This document shows, in pieces, positions 53,038 to 62,739 of a stretch of DNA of 64,000 nucleotides (position 1 is the stretch's first letter; each line of letters starts with the position of its first letter). Below the pieces are notes generated by a model. It searched no databases and was not told the DNA's origin. It saw nothing but the letters and a program-made list of their open reading frames with translations. The position numbers were made by a program, and so were the translations under genes. Source of the stretch: Paenibacillus sp. EZ-K15 (GTDB taxonomy: Bacteria > Bacillota > Bacilli > Paenibacillales > Paenibacillaceae); contig NZ_PDHM01000016.1 of the NCBI RefSeq assembly GCF_002573715.1, forward strand, positions 661,649 through 725,648, in the 5' to 3' direction.

Positions 53038-56000
53038 TCACTTAGATGCTTCAGCGGGTTCTACATGTGCGGTGAACTGGACAGTAGAGCGACCATAGTT
53101 GGTATACAATTGTGCACTGGATTGGTTCAGGTTCACACCGGTGACAGGAATCGATTGATTAAAAGCCATAATAGTGAACTCCACATAAGGACTTGCTTTA
53201 TGTGTGTCCGTTTCGCGGTATCGAACCCAGTACGTTCCGGTCGGCAGATTGGCAAGTGTATCACCTTCTACATGTAACCAGGTGCCCCCATTGTCTGAAG
53301 ACCATTCCATGGAATCATTCACCCCGGTGATGCGTCCATCATTGGCGCCAGCCGCTGTTTCATCGACTTTCCCAAGACCCTCTGGCGCAGCCTTTGGTCC
53401 TCCTATGACCATAGCTTTGAAATCATCAAAATCGATGGAGGCATTGGCGTATCCGTCAATACCGAACCGTTGTCCGATCAGCTTGTCACCGCCTGTATGG
53501 CGGAAATTGTAATCCGTGGCTACCGGAACATCGTCGAGATAGACGGTGTAGGTTTTGTTATCCCAGTTGGCCACCATTTTGATTTTGTACCATGTATTGT
53601 AGGACACGTTTTGGACTGCTTTCTTGGATCCACCGTTCTGTACAATAAACTTACCGGTATCAAAAGCAGTGACCATCGAATAATTGTCGGTACCGCTGTC
53701 GTTTCTCATCATGGCGCCATTCGCGTATTGGAAGCTGCTGTTTAATCTGGCACGGTATTCGATGACGATGCGCTGATCCCCCTCCGCTTTTACCTCCCCT
53801 GTATATGGCAGGAACAGGTTTGCCTTGCCCGAAGTAGCGGTTGTGGTCAGTCGAAGAAATTTATTCCCGTCCTCTTCCTGTACAGTTGCAGTCGCACCAT
53901 TGGTCAGATCTTCGGTGGTAATGCCATAAGGGTATTTGCCTACCGTATCGCCGGAGAAATCCCGGTAAGCGTTATAGACAACGCCATCCTGCACGCGGTT
54001 AAGCGAACCTAACAGAGCCTCTTCCGCCTGAGCAAGTTTATCCAGTTCCCCGTCAAACTGCTCTTTGCTCAGATCCGGGTTGAAGGCCATCTCCTCCGCT
54101 ATATCCACCTCGGCCACAAAAGCGACATACTTGGATTGGCTATAGTTGCCTAACCCAGTGCCCAACGGATAAGAGAAATTCGCCAGTCTATTGCGGAGCT
54201 GATTCACAATGTCATCAAGGCCCCATCCTGCAACAACTTCTACGGATACAGTGGAAGGAATATCTCGGCCATCCACCTTCAGAATGACTGGCACCTGAAC
54301 AGTACCAAGAGAGCTGAAGTCCATTCCCTCCGGCTTCCAGCTGACAACTTCCGCCGTCATCGACTCGCTATTATAGACAATATCCACAACGCTGGGCGGA
54401 TCAGGAGTCACTCCGGAAGGAGTCTTCACTTCGGAAACCACCTGAACCGCATCAGAAGCCTCGATTACCGTCAAATGGATTGCCGTTTTGCTGCCGCTGT
54501 ATTCGGCTGTAATAAGAGCTGTACCCGGTTTATCTGCGTATACCGAAGGGGTGACCGAGACAGTATCAATCCGGGCCACCCCGGGGTCGCTGCTGGTATA
54601 CTGAGCATCAACTGTCACATTCTTCATTTCATAGTTGTTATAGCGAGCAGTTAACTGCAATGGGAGGCTTCGCTGTCCGCTGGTCAGGACGCTGTCCAAT
54701 CCGCTCATGTCAAGAGACTGCACCGTTCTGGGCTCTGCGACTACGGTTACCGCGGCCGTTGTTGTTTTCCCATTATATGTCGCGGTAATTGTCGTACTGC
54801 CTGCCCCGACAGCTTTAATCTGATCCCCTTCATCAATAATGGCTACCTTTATGTCGGAAGAACTGAAGGTAGCTCCTGTATCGATAACGGTATAGGTAGC
54901 GCCCGTTACCGTATACAGGGGCAAACTGCGGGTTTCGTTCAACCCCAGGGTGAATCCCGGGGATTCAAATAAAATTTCCGATGTATCCAGCTTAAATAGA
55001 TCCATACTGTCGATTTCGGCCAGATTGCTCCCTTTCGAGAAGCGGATGATGTTGTCGCCTTCCTTAAGGAAGACTTTCGCCGTGGAGGCTCCCCAACGAT
55101 TCGGACCAGAATAGACGATGTTCAATTTGGCACCGGAGCTGCCGTTGACCGACAATATATGGGAGGCATCCGCCGCATTGGGGGAGCCGTTGGCATTGCG
55201 CACGGACAGGTTATAGAATCCCGCCTCCGGCACATTTACTGTAAACTGGGCGTAATCATTGGCGTTCTTGATACCCGCGATTTTCATCCCGCCTGATGCG
55301 GTGCTTTCCCGCAGGACAGCCGGAGAAGTTTCTCCATTCGGATCCTTCACCAGCAACGCATTTTCCGCTTCGTAGCGCTTCCGCATCGGCTCGCCGGAAG
55401 GTATGGCGATCGGTATGTTCGGATCTACCGGCTCTCCCAGGTTCGGCGTATTGTCGTCATTCCAAGTGAATTTCTGTGCGTAGACTTTGCGGGTCCAGCC
55501 TGACCCCGGCCAGCGGGCAGCATGGTAAATGATCCAGTTCTCCGCACCATCAGGAGATGAGACGATACTATGGTGGCCAGGGCCGAAAACACCATTGGCG
55601 CTAGAAAAGATCGGCTTATCCCGCTTTACCCAGGAGCCAGGATTCATTAAATCGTCGCTAATCTTGGCCGTGATCAACCCGAGGGAGTAACTGTCTGTCC
55701 AGCTTCCGTTGGCCGAATAGATCAGATTGATGGTGTCGCCCTTTACAGTGACCTCGGGCCCTTCATTGATCCTCCCCGGGGAAGTTTCCCAGTCATATTC
55801 AGGCGTTGAAATCAGGACCCGTTCCGAACTGATGGTCAGTGGATCGCTCATCTTTGCGATATATAAATTTTGAAAGCTTCCGTCGGTTTCCTCCCAGCCG
55901 GACCAAATAAAATAGTGATCCTCATTTACAGTCAGCACAGTGCCGTCAATTGCCCAACGATCGGTGGAATCGGTAATCTTCCCTTTGAACTCCCAGGTTC

Positions 56001-56496
56001 CCGTCATCGGATTATCACTGGTGTTCTCCAGCACGTACATGCGATGGTTTGCATTGGTTCCGTTGTCGGCTGCGAAGTAAATATACCATTTGAATTGGCC
56101 ATCGCTATCTTTGAGATAGTGCATTTCAGGCGCCCAAACATTGGAACTGTACATGGTACCCTTAACCGGTGTCCAGGCTAGGCTTCTCTCGCCCGCATCA
56201 ATGCCGGTAATCGTCTTCGCTCTGCGGATCATGATGCCGCTGGCATTGACAAAGACATTGTAGTAGTAGCCGTCCGTATGCTTGTAAACCCAAGGGTCGG
56301 CCCCTGTCTGCATGATAACATTGTAGAAATCAGACATATCCTTTCCCTCCTGTCGGGATGCCAAATCCGCCCTATCTGGCGGTTGCCCTGCCGCCATAGC
56401 CGCTCCGTTCCATTGCGGCAGCATCAGCAGCACTGCGAGACAAAACAGCAAATACCTGAATCTTTTCCTATCCCATAAAACCGCTTTCAACTTCAT
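53038..56496 (-). CDS. Secreted multidomain GH43 glycosidase, C-terminus probably truncated
   Basis: ATG 56496 follows AGGGGG and gives 1152 residues with a signal peptide (FRYLLFCLAVLLMLPQWNGAAMA). Residues 55-365 are a GH43 five-bladed propeller with candidate catalytic Asp67 (GADPWVYK), Asp in WAIDGTVL and Glu in INEGPEVTVKG; the family cleaves arabinan, xylan or galactan side chains. Then follow a CBM6/35-like module (370-520, YEAENALL...DLFKLD), two bacterial Ig-like domains (525-700), a Big_4-like domain (700-770), a helical linker, a LamG-like domain (855-1040) and another beta-rich module. The final segment SIPVTGVNLNQSSAQLYTN begins a Big_2 domain but stops after about 35 residues, so the gene may have lost its end. 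Its promoter carries the block shared with the LplB gene. Confidence 0.88.
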   Translation of the reverse strand: MKLKAVLWDRKRFRYLLFCLAVLLMLPQWNGAAMAAGQPPDRADLASRQEGKDMSDFYNVIMQTGADPWVYKHTDGYYYNVFVNASGIMIRRAKTITGIDAGERSLAWTPVKGTMYSSNVWAPEMHYLKDSDGQFKWYIYFAADNGTNANHRMYVLENTSDNPMTGTWEFKGKITDSTDRWAIDGTVLTVNEDHYFIWSGWEETDGSFQNLYIAKMSDPLTISSERVLISTPEYDWETSPGRINEGPEVTVKGDTINLIYSANGSWTDSYSLGLITAKISDDLMNPGSWVKRDKPIFSSANGVFGPGHHSIVSSPDGAENWIIYHAARWPGSGWTRKVYAQKFTWNDDNTPNLGEPVDPNIPIAIPSGEPMRKRYEAENALLVKDPNGETSPAVLRESTASGGMKIAGIKNANDYAQFTVNVPEAGFYNLSVRNANGSPNAADASHILSVNGSSGAKLNIVYSGPNRWGASTAKVFLKEGDNIIRFSKGSNLAEIDSMDLFKLDTSEILFESPGFTLGLNETRSLPLYTVTGATYTVIDTGATFSSSDIKVAIIDEGDQIKAVGAGSTTITATYNGKTTTAAVTVVAEPRTVQSLDMSGLDSVLTSGQRSLPLQLTARYNNYEMKNVTVDAQYTSSDPGVARIDTVSVTPSVYADKPGTALITAEYSGSKTAIHLTVIEASDAVQVVSEVKTPSGVTPDPPSVVDIVYNSESMTAEVVSWKPEGMDFSSLGTVQVPVILKVDGRDIPSTVSVEVVAGWGLDDIVNQLRNRLANFSYPLGTGLGNYSQSKYVAFVAEVDIAEEMAFNPDLSKEQFDGELDKLAQAEEALLGSLNRVQDGVVYNAYRDFSGDTVGKYPYGITTEDLTNGATATVQEEDGNKFLRLTTTATSGKANLFLPYTGEVKAEGDQRIVIEYRARLNSSFQYANGAMMRNDSGTDNYSMVTAFDTGKFIVQNGGSKKAVQNVSYNTWYKIKMVANWDNKTYTVYLDDVPVATDYNFRHTGGDKLIGQRFGIDGYANASIDFDDFKAMVIGGPKAAPEGLGKVDETAAGANDGRITGVNDSMEWSSDNGGTWLHVEGDTLANLPTGTYWVRYRETDTHKASPYVEFTIMAFNQSIPVTGVNLNQSSAQLYTNYGRSTVQFTAHVEPAEASK

Positions 56497-56533
56497 CCAT
56501 CCCCCTGTCATTGATTTTTTCAGCCATGTCCTC

Positions 56534-56588
56534 ATTCTACTTTCAGAGAAAATTTAAAAAATGTACTATCTTAAATTGTTTTGGTAAC
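56534..56588 (-). promoter_or_regulatory. GH43 promoter with candidate YesN activation block
   Basis: On the minus strand TTACCAAA, ATTTAAG and AGTACATTTTTT are followed 22 bases after AGTACA by the -10-like TAGAAT (56534-56539). No good -35 is present, which suits an activated promoter. The same arrangement occurs at 63728-63781. Confidence 0.6.
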
Positions 56589-56674
56589 CGTTTTAGAAAA
56601 AGTGTCTTGACCTTCGGATTATACTTAATCCTCTCAACGTCTGATTGTTATCGCCGGGAATTCGAAGAAAAAAA

Positions 56675-56706
56675 AGGACACAATCCCCAATTAAGGGATG
56701 TGTCCT
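56675..56706 (-). terminator. Terminator after the YesM-type kinase gene
   Basis: AGGACACA and TCCC pair with GGGA and TGTGTCCT; on the minus strand the hairpin is followed by a run of eight T. GH43 is therefore transcribed from its own promoter. Confidence 0.85.
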
Positions 56707-56755
56707 GAAGAAAAACATTACATTGTAGGTAGTGTGTCCGGCTATAGACATAACC

Positions 56756-58585
56756 TTACTCTTCAGAAGGTTTGCGGTTGTTTAACAGCTTTGGAATCCT
56801 CACGGTCACTGTCGTCCCATGGCCGAACTGGCTTTCTATGGCGATCCCGTAACCCTCTCCGAACAATAGCCGGAGCCTGTTATGTATATTGGAAAGTCCG
56901 ATGCTTGTAGCAGGTTGACCATCTGGTGCAGGTTCCGGGGATGCCATGCCCAGCTTAGCCAGAAGGGAAGCCAATTGCTCCGGCTCCATGCCCTTCCCGG
57001 TATCCGTGATCTGGAAGCACACGTCCCCATGCGCATCTATGCTCCCGGTAACTTGAAGCCGGCCCCCTTGATCCATCCGTTCCAGCCCATGATAGACCGC
57101 ATTCTCCACAATGGGCTGGAGAATCATCTTGGGGGTTTGCATCTCCAGGAGTCCCTCGTCCACATCGATCTCGATGATAAATTTATTTTCATACCGGATG
57201 GCGATAATGTTCATATAAGCCTGAATACAGTCCAGCTCTTCCCTTATCCGTACAAGATCATCTTTTCTTATACTGTACCGGAATATTTTGGACATGCAAG
57301 ATGCAATTTGCGCGATCTCCCTGCTTCCGTATTCCAATCCGATGCTGCTGATGCAATTGAGCGTATTATAGAGAAAATGGGGGTTGATCTGGCTTTGCAG
57401 GGCAGCAAACTCCGCCTGTTTCTGATTCAGCTCAGATTCGTATAATCTGGCCTGGGTATTGATCATATCTCTTGCCATCTGTTCCCTTTCATTGATTACC
57501 CGGTTAATGTCGCAGGCCAGCATGCCTACTTCATTGGTAGACCGGACTTTAATGCGGAAGCCCATGTCCCGGCTCCCCACTCTCTTCATATCCAAAACAA
57601 GTCCCATCACCGGACGCATCAGATTGTTCATAAAGAAACTGCCCATGATAAGCATGCTTAGAATCATCCCAATCCCCACGATAATGCTGACTTTCCGTAT
57701 AGGGTTCATGTCTGCAGTAAGCTCTTGCACTGGAATCATACTCACAACCCGCCACCCGTCTGCCTGCTCCAAACCCTTAACCTGGACAAGAATATCTTCC
57801 CCATCGATAGTTGTTTTGACCCCGTTAAGCAGGATGCCCTTATCCATAGACAGAACTTCCCTGAATAACGCACCTCGGGCATTGGAATTGGTGGAAGCAA
57901 TCACCTCATCCCGGCTATTCAGAATGTACAAGGTAGAGTTAGGCGTTAATTCCGTATTTTCTACAAGCCCCTGCATTTTGTCCATATTGACCAAAACGGT
58001 ACAGTAACCCGTAATTTGGGAGAAATAGATTCCCCCGATGGCCTCCACAATCGGCGCTATATAAAAGAACTGTTCCGTTCCTGTTCTGTCGTCTTTTAGA
58101 ATCGAGGTGAACATCCCCTTGTCCCGCAGCGAAGGATCTTCCTTATACTTCTGGATAAAGGTATCATAACGATTGAGAAAAAAAATATCTCCGCTTGCTG
58201 ATGCCAAACTGTAAAGCCGTCTTCCCCGAATATCATTAATTACAATTCCGTCCACATACGAATTAAAGGATCTCATATATTCCATGAGATCCAATGCATT
58301 TGGACCGCTATTAAACGCCCTTTTGTAATCATCATCCACTACAGAAAATTCCTGAACCCGTCTGCTATTGACCGCAATGCTGGTGCTGACCCTGATATCA
58401 CTAAATGCAGAATCAATTTTGCGGCGTGTTTGTTCTATCATCTGGTTACTGTAATGGGCGGCTCTCTTCTGGGTTAAATTAGAGAAACTATAATAATAAT
58501 AAAATTCCATGACAGTAAAAATGATGATTGAGAAAAAAAAGATAAGCCATATCTGATGCTTCAATTTCAGTTTACTGATCTTCAT
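56756..58585 (-). CDS. YesM-type sensor histidine kinase
   Basis: The 609-residue protein has a membrane helix at 12-32, a large extracytoplasmic sensor domain (35-300), a second helix near 305 (VSIIVGIGMILSMLIMG), a HAMP domain, the His_kinase family motif LQSQINPHFLYNTLNCISSI with the phosphorylated His near residue 405, and the ATPase (PIVENAVYHGLE, DTGKGM, SIGLSNIHNRLRLLFG). YesM-type kinases sense extracellular sugars, often through the neighbouring binding protein. It follows its regulator by 20 bases. Confidence 0.94.
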   Translation of the reverse strand: MKISKLKLKHQIWLIFFFSIIIFTVMEFYYYYSFSNLTQKRAAHYSNQMIEQTRRKIDSAFSDIRVSTSIAVNSRRVQEFSVVDDDYKRAFNSGPNALDLMEYMRSFNSYVDGIVINDIRGRRLYSLASASGDIFFLNRYDTFIQKYKEDPSLRDKGMFTSILKDDRTGTEQFFYIAPIVEAIGGIYFSQITGYCTVLVNMDKMQGLVENTELTPNSTLYILNSRDEVIASTNSNARGALFREVLSMDKGILLNGVKTTIDGEDILVQVKGLEQADGWRVVSMIPVQELTADMNPIRKVSIIVGIGMILSMLIMGSFFMNNLMRPVMGLVLDMKRVGSRDMGFRIKVRSTNEVGMLACDINRVINEREQMARDMINTQARLYESELNQKQAEFAALQSQINPHFLYNTLNCISSIGLEYGSREIAQIASCMSKIFRYSIRKDDLVRIREELDCIQAYMNIIAIRYENKFIIEIDVDEGLLEMQTPKMILQPIVENAVYHGLERMDQGGRLQVTGSIDAHGDVCFQITDTGKGMEPEQLASLLAKLGMASPEPAPDGQPATSIGLSNIHNRLRLLFGEGYGIAIESQFGHGTTVTVRIPKLLNNRKPSEE

Positions 58586-58605
58586 GGCCCGCCGCTCCGT
58601 TCATA

Positions 58606-60048
58606 TCAACTTTTTCTGAATTTGGTGGGGGTCATCCCGCAATGCTTCTTGAACACTTTATTGAAATAATAATAATCGACATACCCGGCCTTAATGGCCA
58701 CTTCTTCAATGGATAGATCCGTTCGCTTCAGGAGCTCACGGGCTTTCTTGATTCTCAGCTCCGACACATATTCAGAGAAGGTTTTGCCCAGATTTTTTCT
58801 GAATAATTGACAGCAATACACCTGGTTAATGAAGAACTGGGCAGATAAATCCTTCAAATACAATTTCTGCTCAAAATGATGGTTGATATAATTTATCATC
58901 CTGTTGAAGCAGGACTGGATGTCACCTTCCTGCAAAGAGCGGCTGTTTCCTATCCTGATGGAGTCGAGAACCTCATGTAAAAAGCTGCATAGCGACTCAA
59001 AGTGTTCAAATCGTTCCTTGATCTCGGAATAATTCAGGAATTCCAGTTCCATATCCTTCAATTCCTCAGAATATGCTTTTATAAGGATCCCGACGGCTTG
59101 ATTCCACAGGTAGACAACCTCAGACATGCCAAGATGATGATCCCTGAAATATGCCTGCAGCCCTTTAATGTACGCTTCCACATCGTCAAATTGATTTCCC
59201 TGAAGGATGTGGTGGATTTCATCGATACATGGCTTAACCAGATGAAGCTTCGGCTCGTAGTGAACGACGCCCCCAGCTTCTTCAAGAAAAACCTGGGAAG
59301 CGGACAGGTCTGCTTCTTTAATGAGCTTGCTCATGTGCTTTAGTTGATTAGAGATGCTGCTGACGCCCATAACATGGATGCCCGTCTTATTCAGAACCCA
59401 CTTATCCGAATGTCCTTCCAGACAAGCCCTATGCTCCGTCATCAGGACAACTAGCATTTTTCGGGCTCCGGCTTCAACTTCCACAACATGAAGAGGCTTT
59501 CCCTCCAAAGAAAGCAGGTTCCTAATATTTTTATTTTCTCCCTCGAAATAGATGGTCAACACCTGATAATAGTACACAGCTGCATCATCGGGAAGCGGTA
59601 GGAAGCTCTTTATCGCGTCCTCATTCGCCGAGGTCAGTGCATCCAGAAGAAGTTGGTTGCGTACTGTGCTTCTTCGGGAGAAGTGTATGGCCAGCTTCGC
59701 AATGAATGGGTCAGCCTTATCGATATCCAAAGGTTTCAGGAAATAATCCAGCGCGCCATAGCGCAGCGCTTCCTGGGCATATTCAAATTCCGCATATCCG
59801 CTTACGATGACAAACTCAATGTCCAGCCCTTCTACTTTGGCCCTCTTCATCAGATCCAGTCCGGATATCTCTGGCATACGGATATCCGTAAATACCAAAT
59901 CGGGTTCATTCGCTTTTATGGCATCCCATGCTGTGTAAGCGCTTTTAAATTGTCCGATAATTTCAAATCCATATTTATCCCAATCGAAGGCGTTGCGGAT
60001 TCCTTTAATTGCCCACGGCTCATCATCTACAATCATGACCTTGTACAT
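58606..60048 (-). CDS. YesN-type response regulator with AraC DNA-binding domain
   Basis: ATG 60048 follows AGGAGG; longer in-frame starts lie upstream of that site. The 480-residue protein has a receiver domain (KVMIVDDEPWAIKGIRN, phospho-acceptor in DLVFTDIRMPEISG near residue 55, Lys in YFLKPLDI), a central helical linker (120-370) and two AraC-type helix-turn-helix motifs at the C-terminus (LYLKDLSAQFFINQVYCCQLF and LSIEEVAIKAGYVDYYYFNKVF). It is the activator expected for the conserved promoter block upstream of LplB and GH43. It overlaps the transport operon in direction but follows two terminator-like hairpins. Confidence 0.93.
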   Translation of the reverse strand: MYKVMIVDDEPWAIKGIRNAFDWDKYGFEIIGQFKSAYTAWDAIKANEPDLVFTDIRMPEISGLDLMKRAKVEGLDIEFVIVSGYAEFEYAQEALRYGALDYFLKPLDIDKADPFIAKLAIHFSRRSTVRNQLLLDALTSANEDAIKSFLPLPDDAAVYYYQVLTIYFEGENKNIRNLLSLEGKPLHVVEVEAGARKMLVVLMTEHRACLEGHSDKWVLNKTGIHVMGVSSISNQLKHMSKLIKEADLSASQVFLEEAGGVVHYEPKLHLVKPCIDEIHHILQGNQFDDVEAYIKGLQAYFRDHHLGMSEVVYLWNQAVGILIKAYSEELKDMELEFLNYSEIKERFEHFESLCSFLHEVLDSIRIGNSRSLQEGDIQSCFNRMINYINHHFEQKLYLKDLSAQFFINQVYCCQLFRKNLGKTFSEYVSELRIKKARELLKRTDLSIEEVAIKAGYVDYYYFNKVFKKHCGMTPTKFRKS

Positions 60049-60075
60049 GGGTATCCTCCTGAACATATGGATTCC

Positions 60076-60146
60076 CCCGAATAATAGCAAAATTATTCGG
60101 GAACAGCAACGAAATAAGGATAAACCACAGACTGGTTTATCCTTAT
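60076..60146 (-). terminator. Tandem hairpins between the binding-protein and response-regulator genes
   Basis: Two perfect hairpins lie close together: CCCGAATAAT/ATTATTCGGG (60076-60101) and ATAAGGATAAACCA/TGGTTTATCCTTAT (60114-60146). They should end or attenuate transcription from the importer into the two-component genes. Confidence 0.7.
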
Positions 60147-60154
60147 GCCATGGA

Positions 60155-61756
60155 TTACTTGCTCTGTGCTTTGATATCTCTATAATTCTTTATATTCTCA
60201 TCCTGAACAGCCTGACCGCCGGCGTCCATATATTCTTTCACCAGCTTGTCATACAAGGCGTCGAACTCTGCCGGCTTGGCAACGACCAGCCTGTCACTCA
60301 TCTGCTTGTTCATGTCACCCAACGTTTTGCCGTACTTGATACTAGCTTCGTTCGAGACGCCGTAATAGAAGCCTGTATAACCATCCGTCGTATTGATCTT
60401 GTATGAATCGACAGCCAGTTTTTCATAGCTCTGATCTCCGGCTGCTAAGGCTGCTGCGTACGTTCGGACATTCTTTTCGGTATCGCCCAGCTCTGCACCG
60501 TTTACAATTAGAGTATAATCCATATTCAGATTGCTCGTTTGCATATTTTCGCCGGTTTGCGCAATCCCTTGCGGGATGCCGTTTACAAGGTTATGGTTGA
60601 CGCCTTCTTCGCCAAACTGAAGGAAGAACATCACCTCCGGATCAGCCATCCAGTTCAGATACTTTATGGCCAGCTCCGCATTCTTGCTGCTTTTCGGGAT
60701 GAAGGAGAAAATCCCGTTTTCATTGTACATCTCTTTCAGGTATTTCCCCTCATCGTTTTTGAAGGTATCTACAGCAACATAGTTGGCATCAGGTGCATTT
60801 TGCTTCAGTGGTTCACGAATTTTTTGTGAAAGTGGATAATCCCAGTTGGCAGCGTAGAAGCCAACCTTGCCATTGGTCACATCGGCATCCGCTTGTTTGG
60901 TTGTTTTATCCAGCGCAAAGTCGGGGCTGATCAGTTTTTCATTGTACAGTTTGTTCAGCCATTTATAAGCATCCTTGGTGCCGGGCTTCAGCCAATTGGT
61001 GGTGGTAACGAATTCCTCCTCCGACATCGGACCCCAGAACGAAGGAATCAGGTTGCCAAAGGTGTAGTTCATGCCGGAAGCCGCTGTTGCCCACGGAATG
61101 ACACCATCCACATTACCCGGGTTCTTGTCACGGAAAGCAACGAGGGTATTATATAATTCATCCCGATTCGTTGGAACAGGCATTCCCAGCTTATCCAGCC
61201 AATCCTTGCGGATAAACATGCCGTTCCAAGCGATCAGAGTCCGCTTGCCTGGGATCGAGATTTGTTTGCCCTCATATTTCCCGTAGGAAAGAACTTTCTC
61301 GCCCAGATAAGACTTTAATTGCTGGCCGTGCTTCTCCAACAATTCATCCAGTGTATAGAGGCCACCGCTTTTTGCGAAACGGGTTACGGTATTCCCGTCA
61401 TAGGTGAAGGAAATATCAGGAGCTTCGTTGGCAGCCATCAACACATTCAGCTTATCGACTTCTTGGGAACGGGGGACAGGAACAAATTTTACAATGACGT
61501 TATTAGGCTTCCCGAATTTTTCATTGACATATTTGGTCCACGTGTTGTTGTTCAAGTCCGGTTGTCCCTGAATACCTCTGTCAAACACTTCCACTGTCAA
61601 GGTTACTGGGGAACCGGAGCCCATTTCCGATGCGTTGGACCCTTTTGATACCGTCTCCCCATTGTTATTGCCTGCGCCACCACAGCCTGCCACTCCTACG
61701 GCTAGAAGCACTGTGCTAAATAGAATTGCTGCTTTCTTCTTTATGCCCTTATACAC
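60155..61756 (-). CDS. Extracellular sugar-binding lipoprotein (LipO-type)
   Basis: I choose GTG 61756 with AGGGTGG five bases upstream; a GTG at 61765 overlaps that site. The 533-residue protein has a lipoprotein signal with lipobox GVAGC near residue 25 and the large binding fold (VTLTVEVFDRGIQGQPDLN, RTLIAWNGMFIRKDWLDKLGMPVPTNRDELY, ISTFIPKSSK-like FSFIPKSSKNAELAIKYLNWM). It completes the importer with the two permeases upstream. The receptor may also present ligand to the YesM kinase. Its ligand is unknown; the GH43 neighbour suggests arabinose- or xylose-containing oligosaccharide. Confidence 0.92.
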   Translation of the reverse strand: MYKGIKKKAAILFSTVLLAVGVAGCGGAGNNNGETVSKGSNASEMGSGSPVTLTVEVFDRGIQGQPDLNNNTWTKYVNEKFGKPNNVIVKFVPVPRSQEVDKLNVLMAANEAPDISFTYDGNTVTRFAKSGGLYTLDELLEKHGQQLKSYLGEKVLSYGKYEGKQISIPGKRTLIAWNGMFIRKDWLDKLGMPVPTNRDELYNTLVAFRDKNPGNVDGVIPWATAASGMNYTFGNLIPSFWGPMSEEEFVTTTNWLKPGTKDAYKWLNKLYNEKLISPDFALDKTTKQADADVTNGKVGFYAANWDYPLSQKIREPLKQNAPDANYVAVDTFKNDEGKYLKEMYNENGIFSFIPKSSKNAELAIKYLNWMADPEVMFFLQFGEEGVNHNLVNGIPQGIAQTGENMQTSNLNMDYTLIVNGAELGDTEKNVRTYAAALAAGDQSYEKLAVDSYKINTTDGYTGFYYGVSNEASIKYGKTLGDMNKQMSDRLVVAKPAEFDALYDKLVKEYMDAGGQAVQDENIKNYRDIKAQSK

Positions 61757-61842
61757 TTTAACCACCCTTTCGTTCTTGTGATTGATTCTCTTAAATCATC
61801 TGCGAGGCCGGGATCCCCCCTTCATCATAATCTGTTTCCCCA

Positions 61843-62739
61843 TCAACCCTTGATAGCCCCAGTCATCACACCATCCACGAAATACTTCTGCAGTTTAGGA
61901 TAGATCAGCAAAATCGGAATCGTTGTAAACATGACACTGGCCGCTTTCAAAGATTCAGGGACAATATAGGAGCCGACACTTCCTTCTCCTCCTTGTTGGC
62001 TATCCAACTGCTGATTGGCCGAAATGATCTGATATAGCTTCATCTGCATAGGGTACAGCTCTTTTTTCGTAATGTAGAACAGCGCATCCTGGAATCCATT
62101 CCATCTGTCCACCGCATAGAAAAGGCTTAACGTGGCGATCGATGGCAACGAAAGGGGGAGCACAATCTTGATGAGAATGCCCAGATCCGAACACCCGTCA
62201 ATGGCTGCCGATTCTTCCAGACTCTCCGGAAGATTGCTGAAGAAGGTTTTCAGGATGATCATATTAAACACGCTCATGGCACCCGGCAAAACCAGGCTCC
62301 AAACCGAATTCATCATGCCCAGGTTTTTAACCAGAATATAGGAGGGAATTAAACCGCCGCTGAAATACATGGTGAAGACTAACGCCGTCAAAATAAAGTT
62401 TCTTCCCTTCAGCCGCTTCTTCGTTAACGGATACGCTGCACATATGGTCAGGAACATGCATACCAAAGTGTAAAATATCGTAAGCACAATACTGTATCCA
62501 AGCGTATAAAGCATATCCATATCGCTCAATATGGTTTTGTACGTTTCTGCTGTGAAGTCTACTGGCCACAGTCCTACTTTTTGAGAAATAATCGCTTCGT
62601 TGGAACTGAAAGAAAGCGCAATCATGTACAGGAACGGTACGATACATGTGAAGGACAATGCCACGATAAATACAATGATGGCAATATCCGCTACAGTCAT
62701 TTTTTTCATCTTGCCCCTATTGCGCGCTACCCTCACCAT
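61843..62739 (-). CDS. Carbohydrate ABC transporter permease, YtcP-type
   Basis: The 298-residue membrane protein has about six helices, an EAA loop LEESAAIDGCSDLGILIKIVLPL near residue 168 and the family ending YPKLQKYFVDGVMTGAIKG. It overlaps the LplB-type gene by seven bases, so the two are translationally coupled. It forms the second half of the channel. Confidence 0.93.
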   Translation of the reverse strand: MVRVARNRGKMKKMTVADIAIIVFIVALSFTCIVPFLYMIALSFSSNEAIISQKVGLWPVDFTAETYKTILSDMDMLYTLGYSIVLTIFYTLVCMFLTICAAYPLTKKRLKGRNFILTALVFTMYFSGGLIPSYILVKNLGMMNSVWSLVLPGAMSVFNMIILKTFFSNLPESLEESAAIDGCSDLGILIKIVLPLSLPSIATLSLFYAVDRWNGFQDALFYITKKELYPMQMKLYQIISANQQLDSQQGGEGSVGSYIVPESLKAASVMFTTIPILLIYPKLQKYFVDGVMTGAIKG

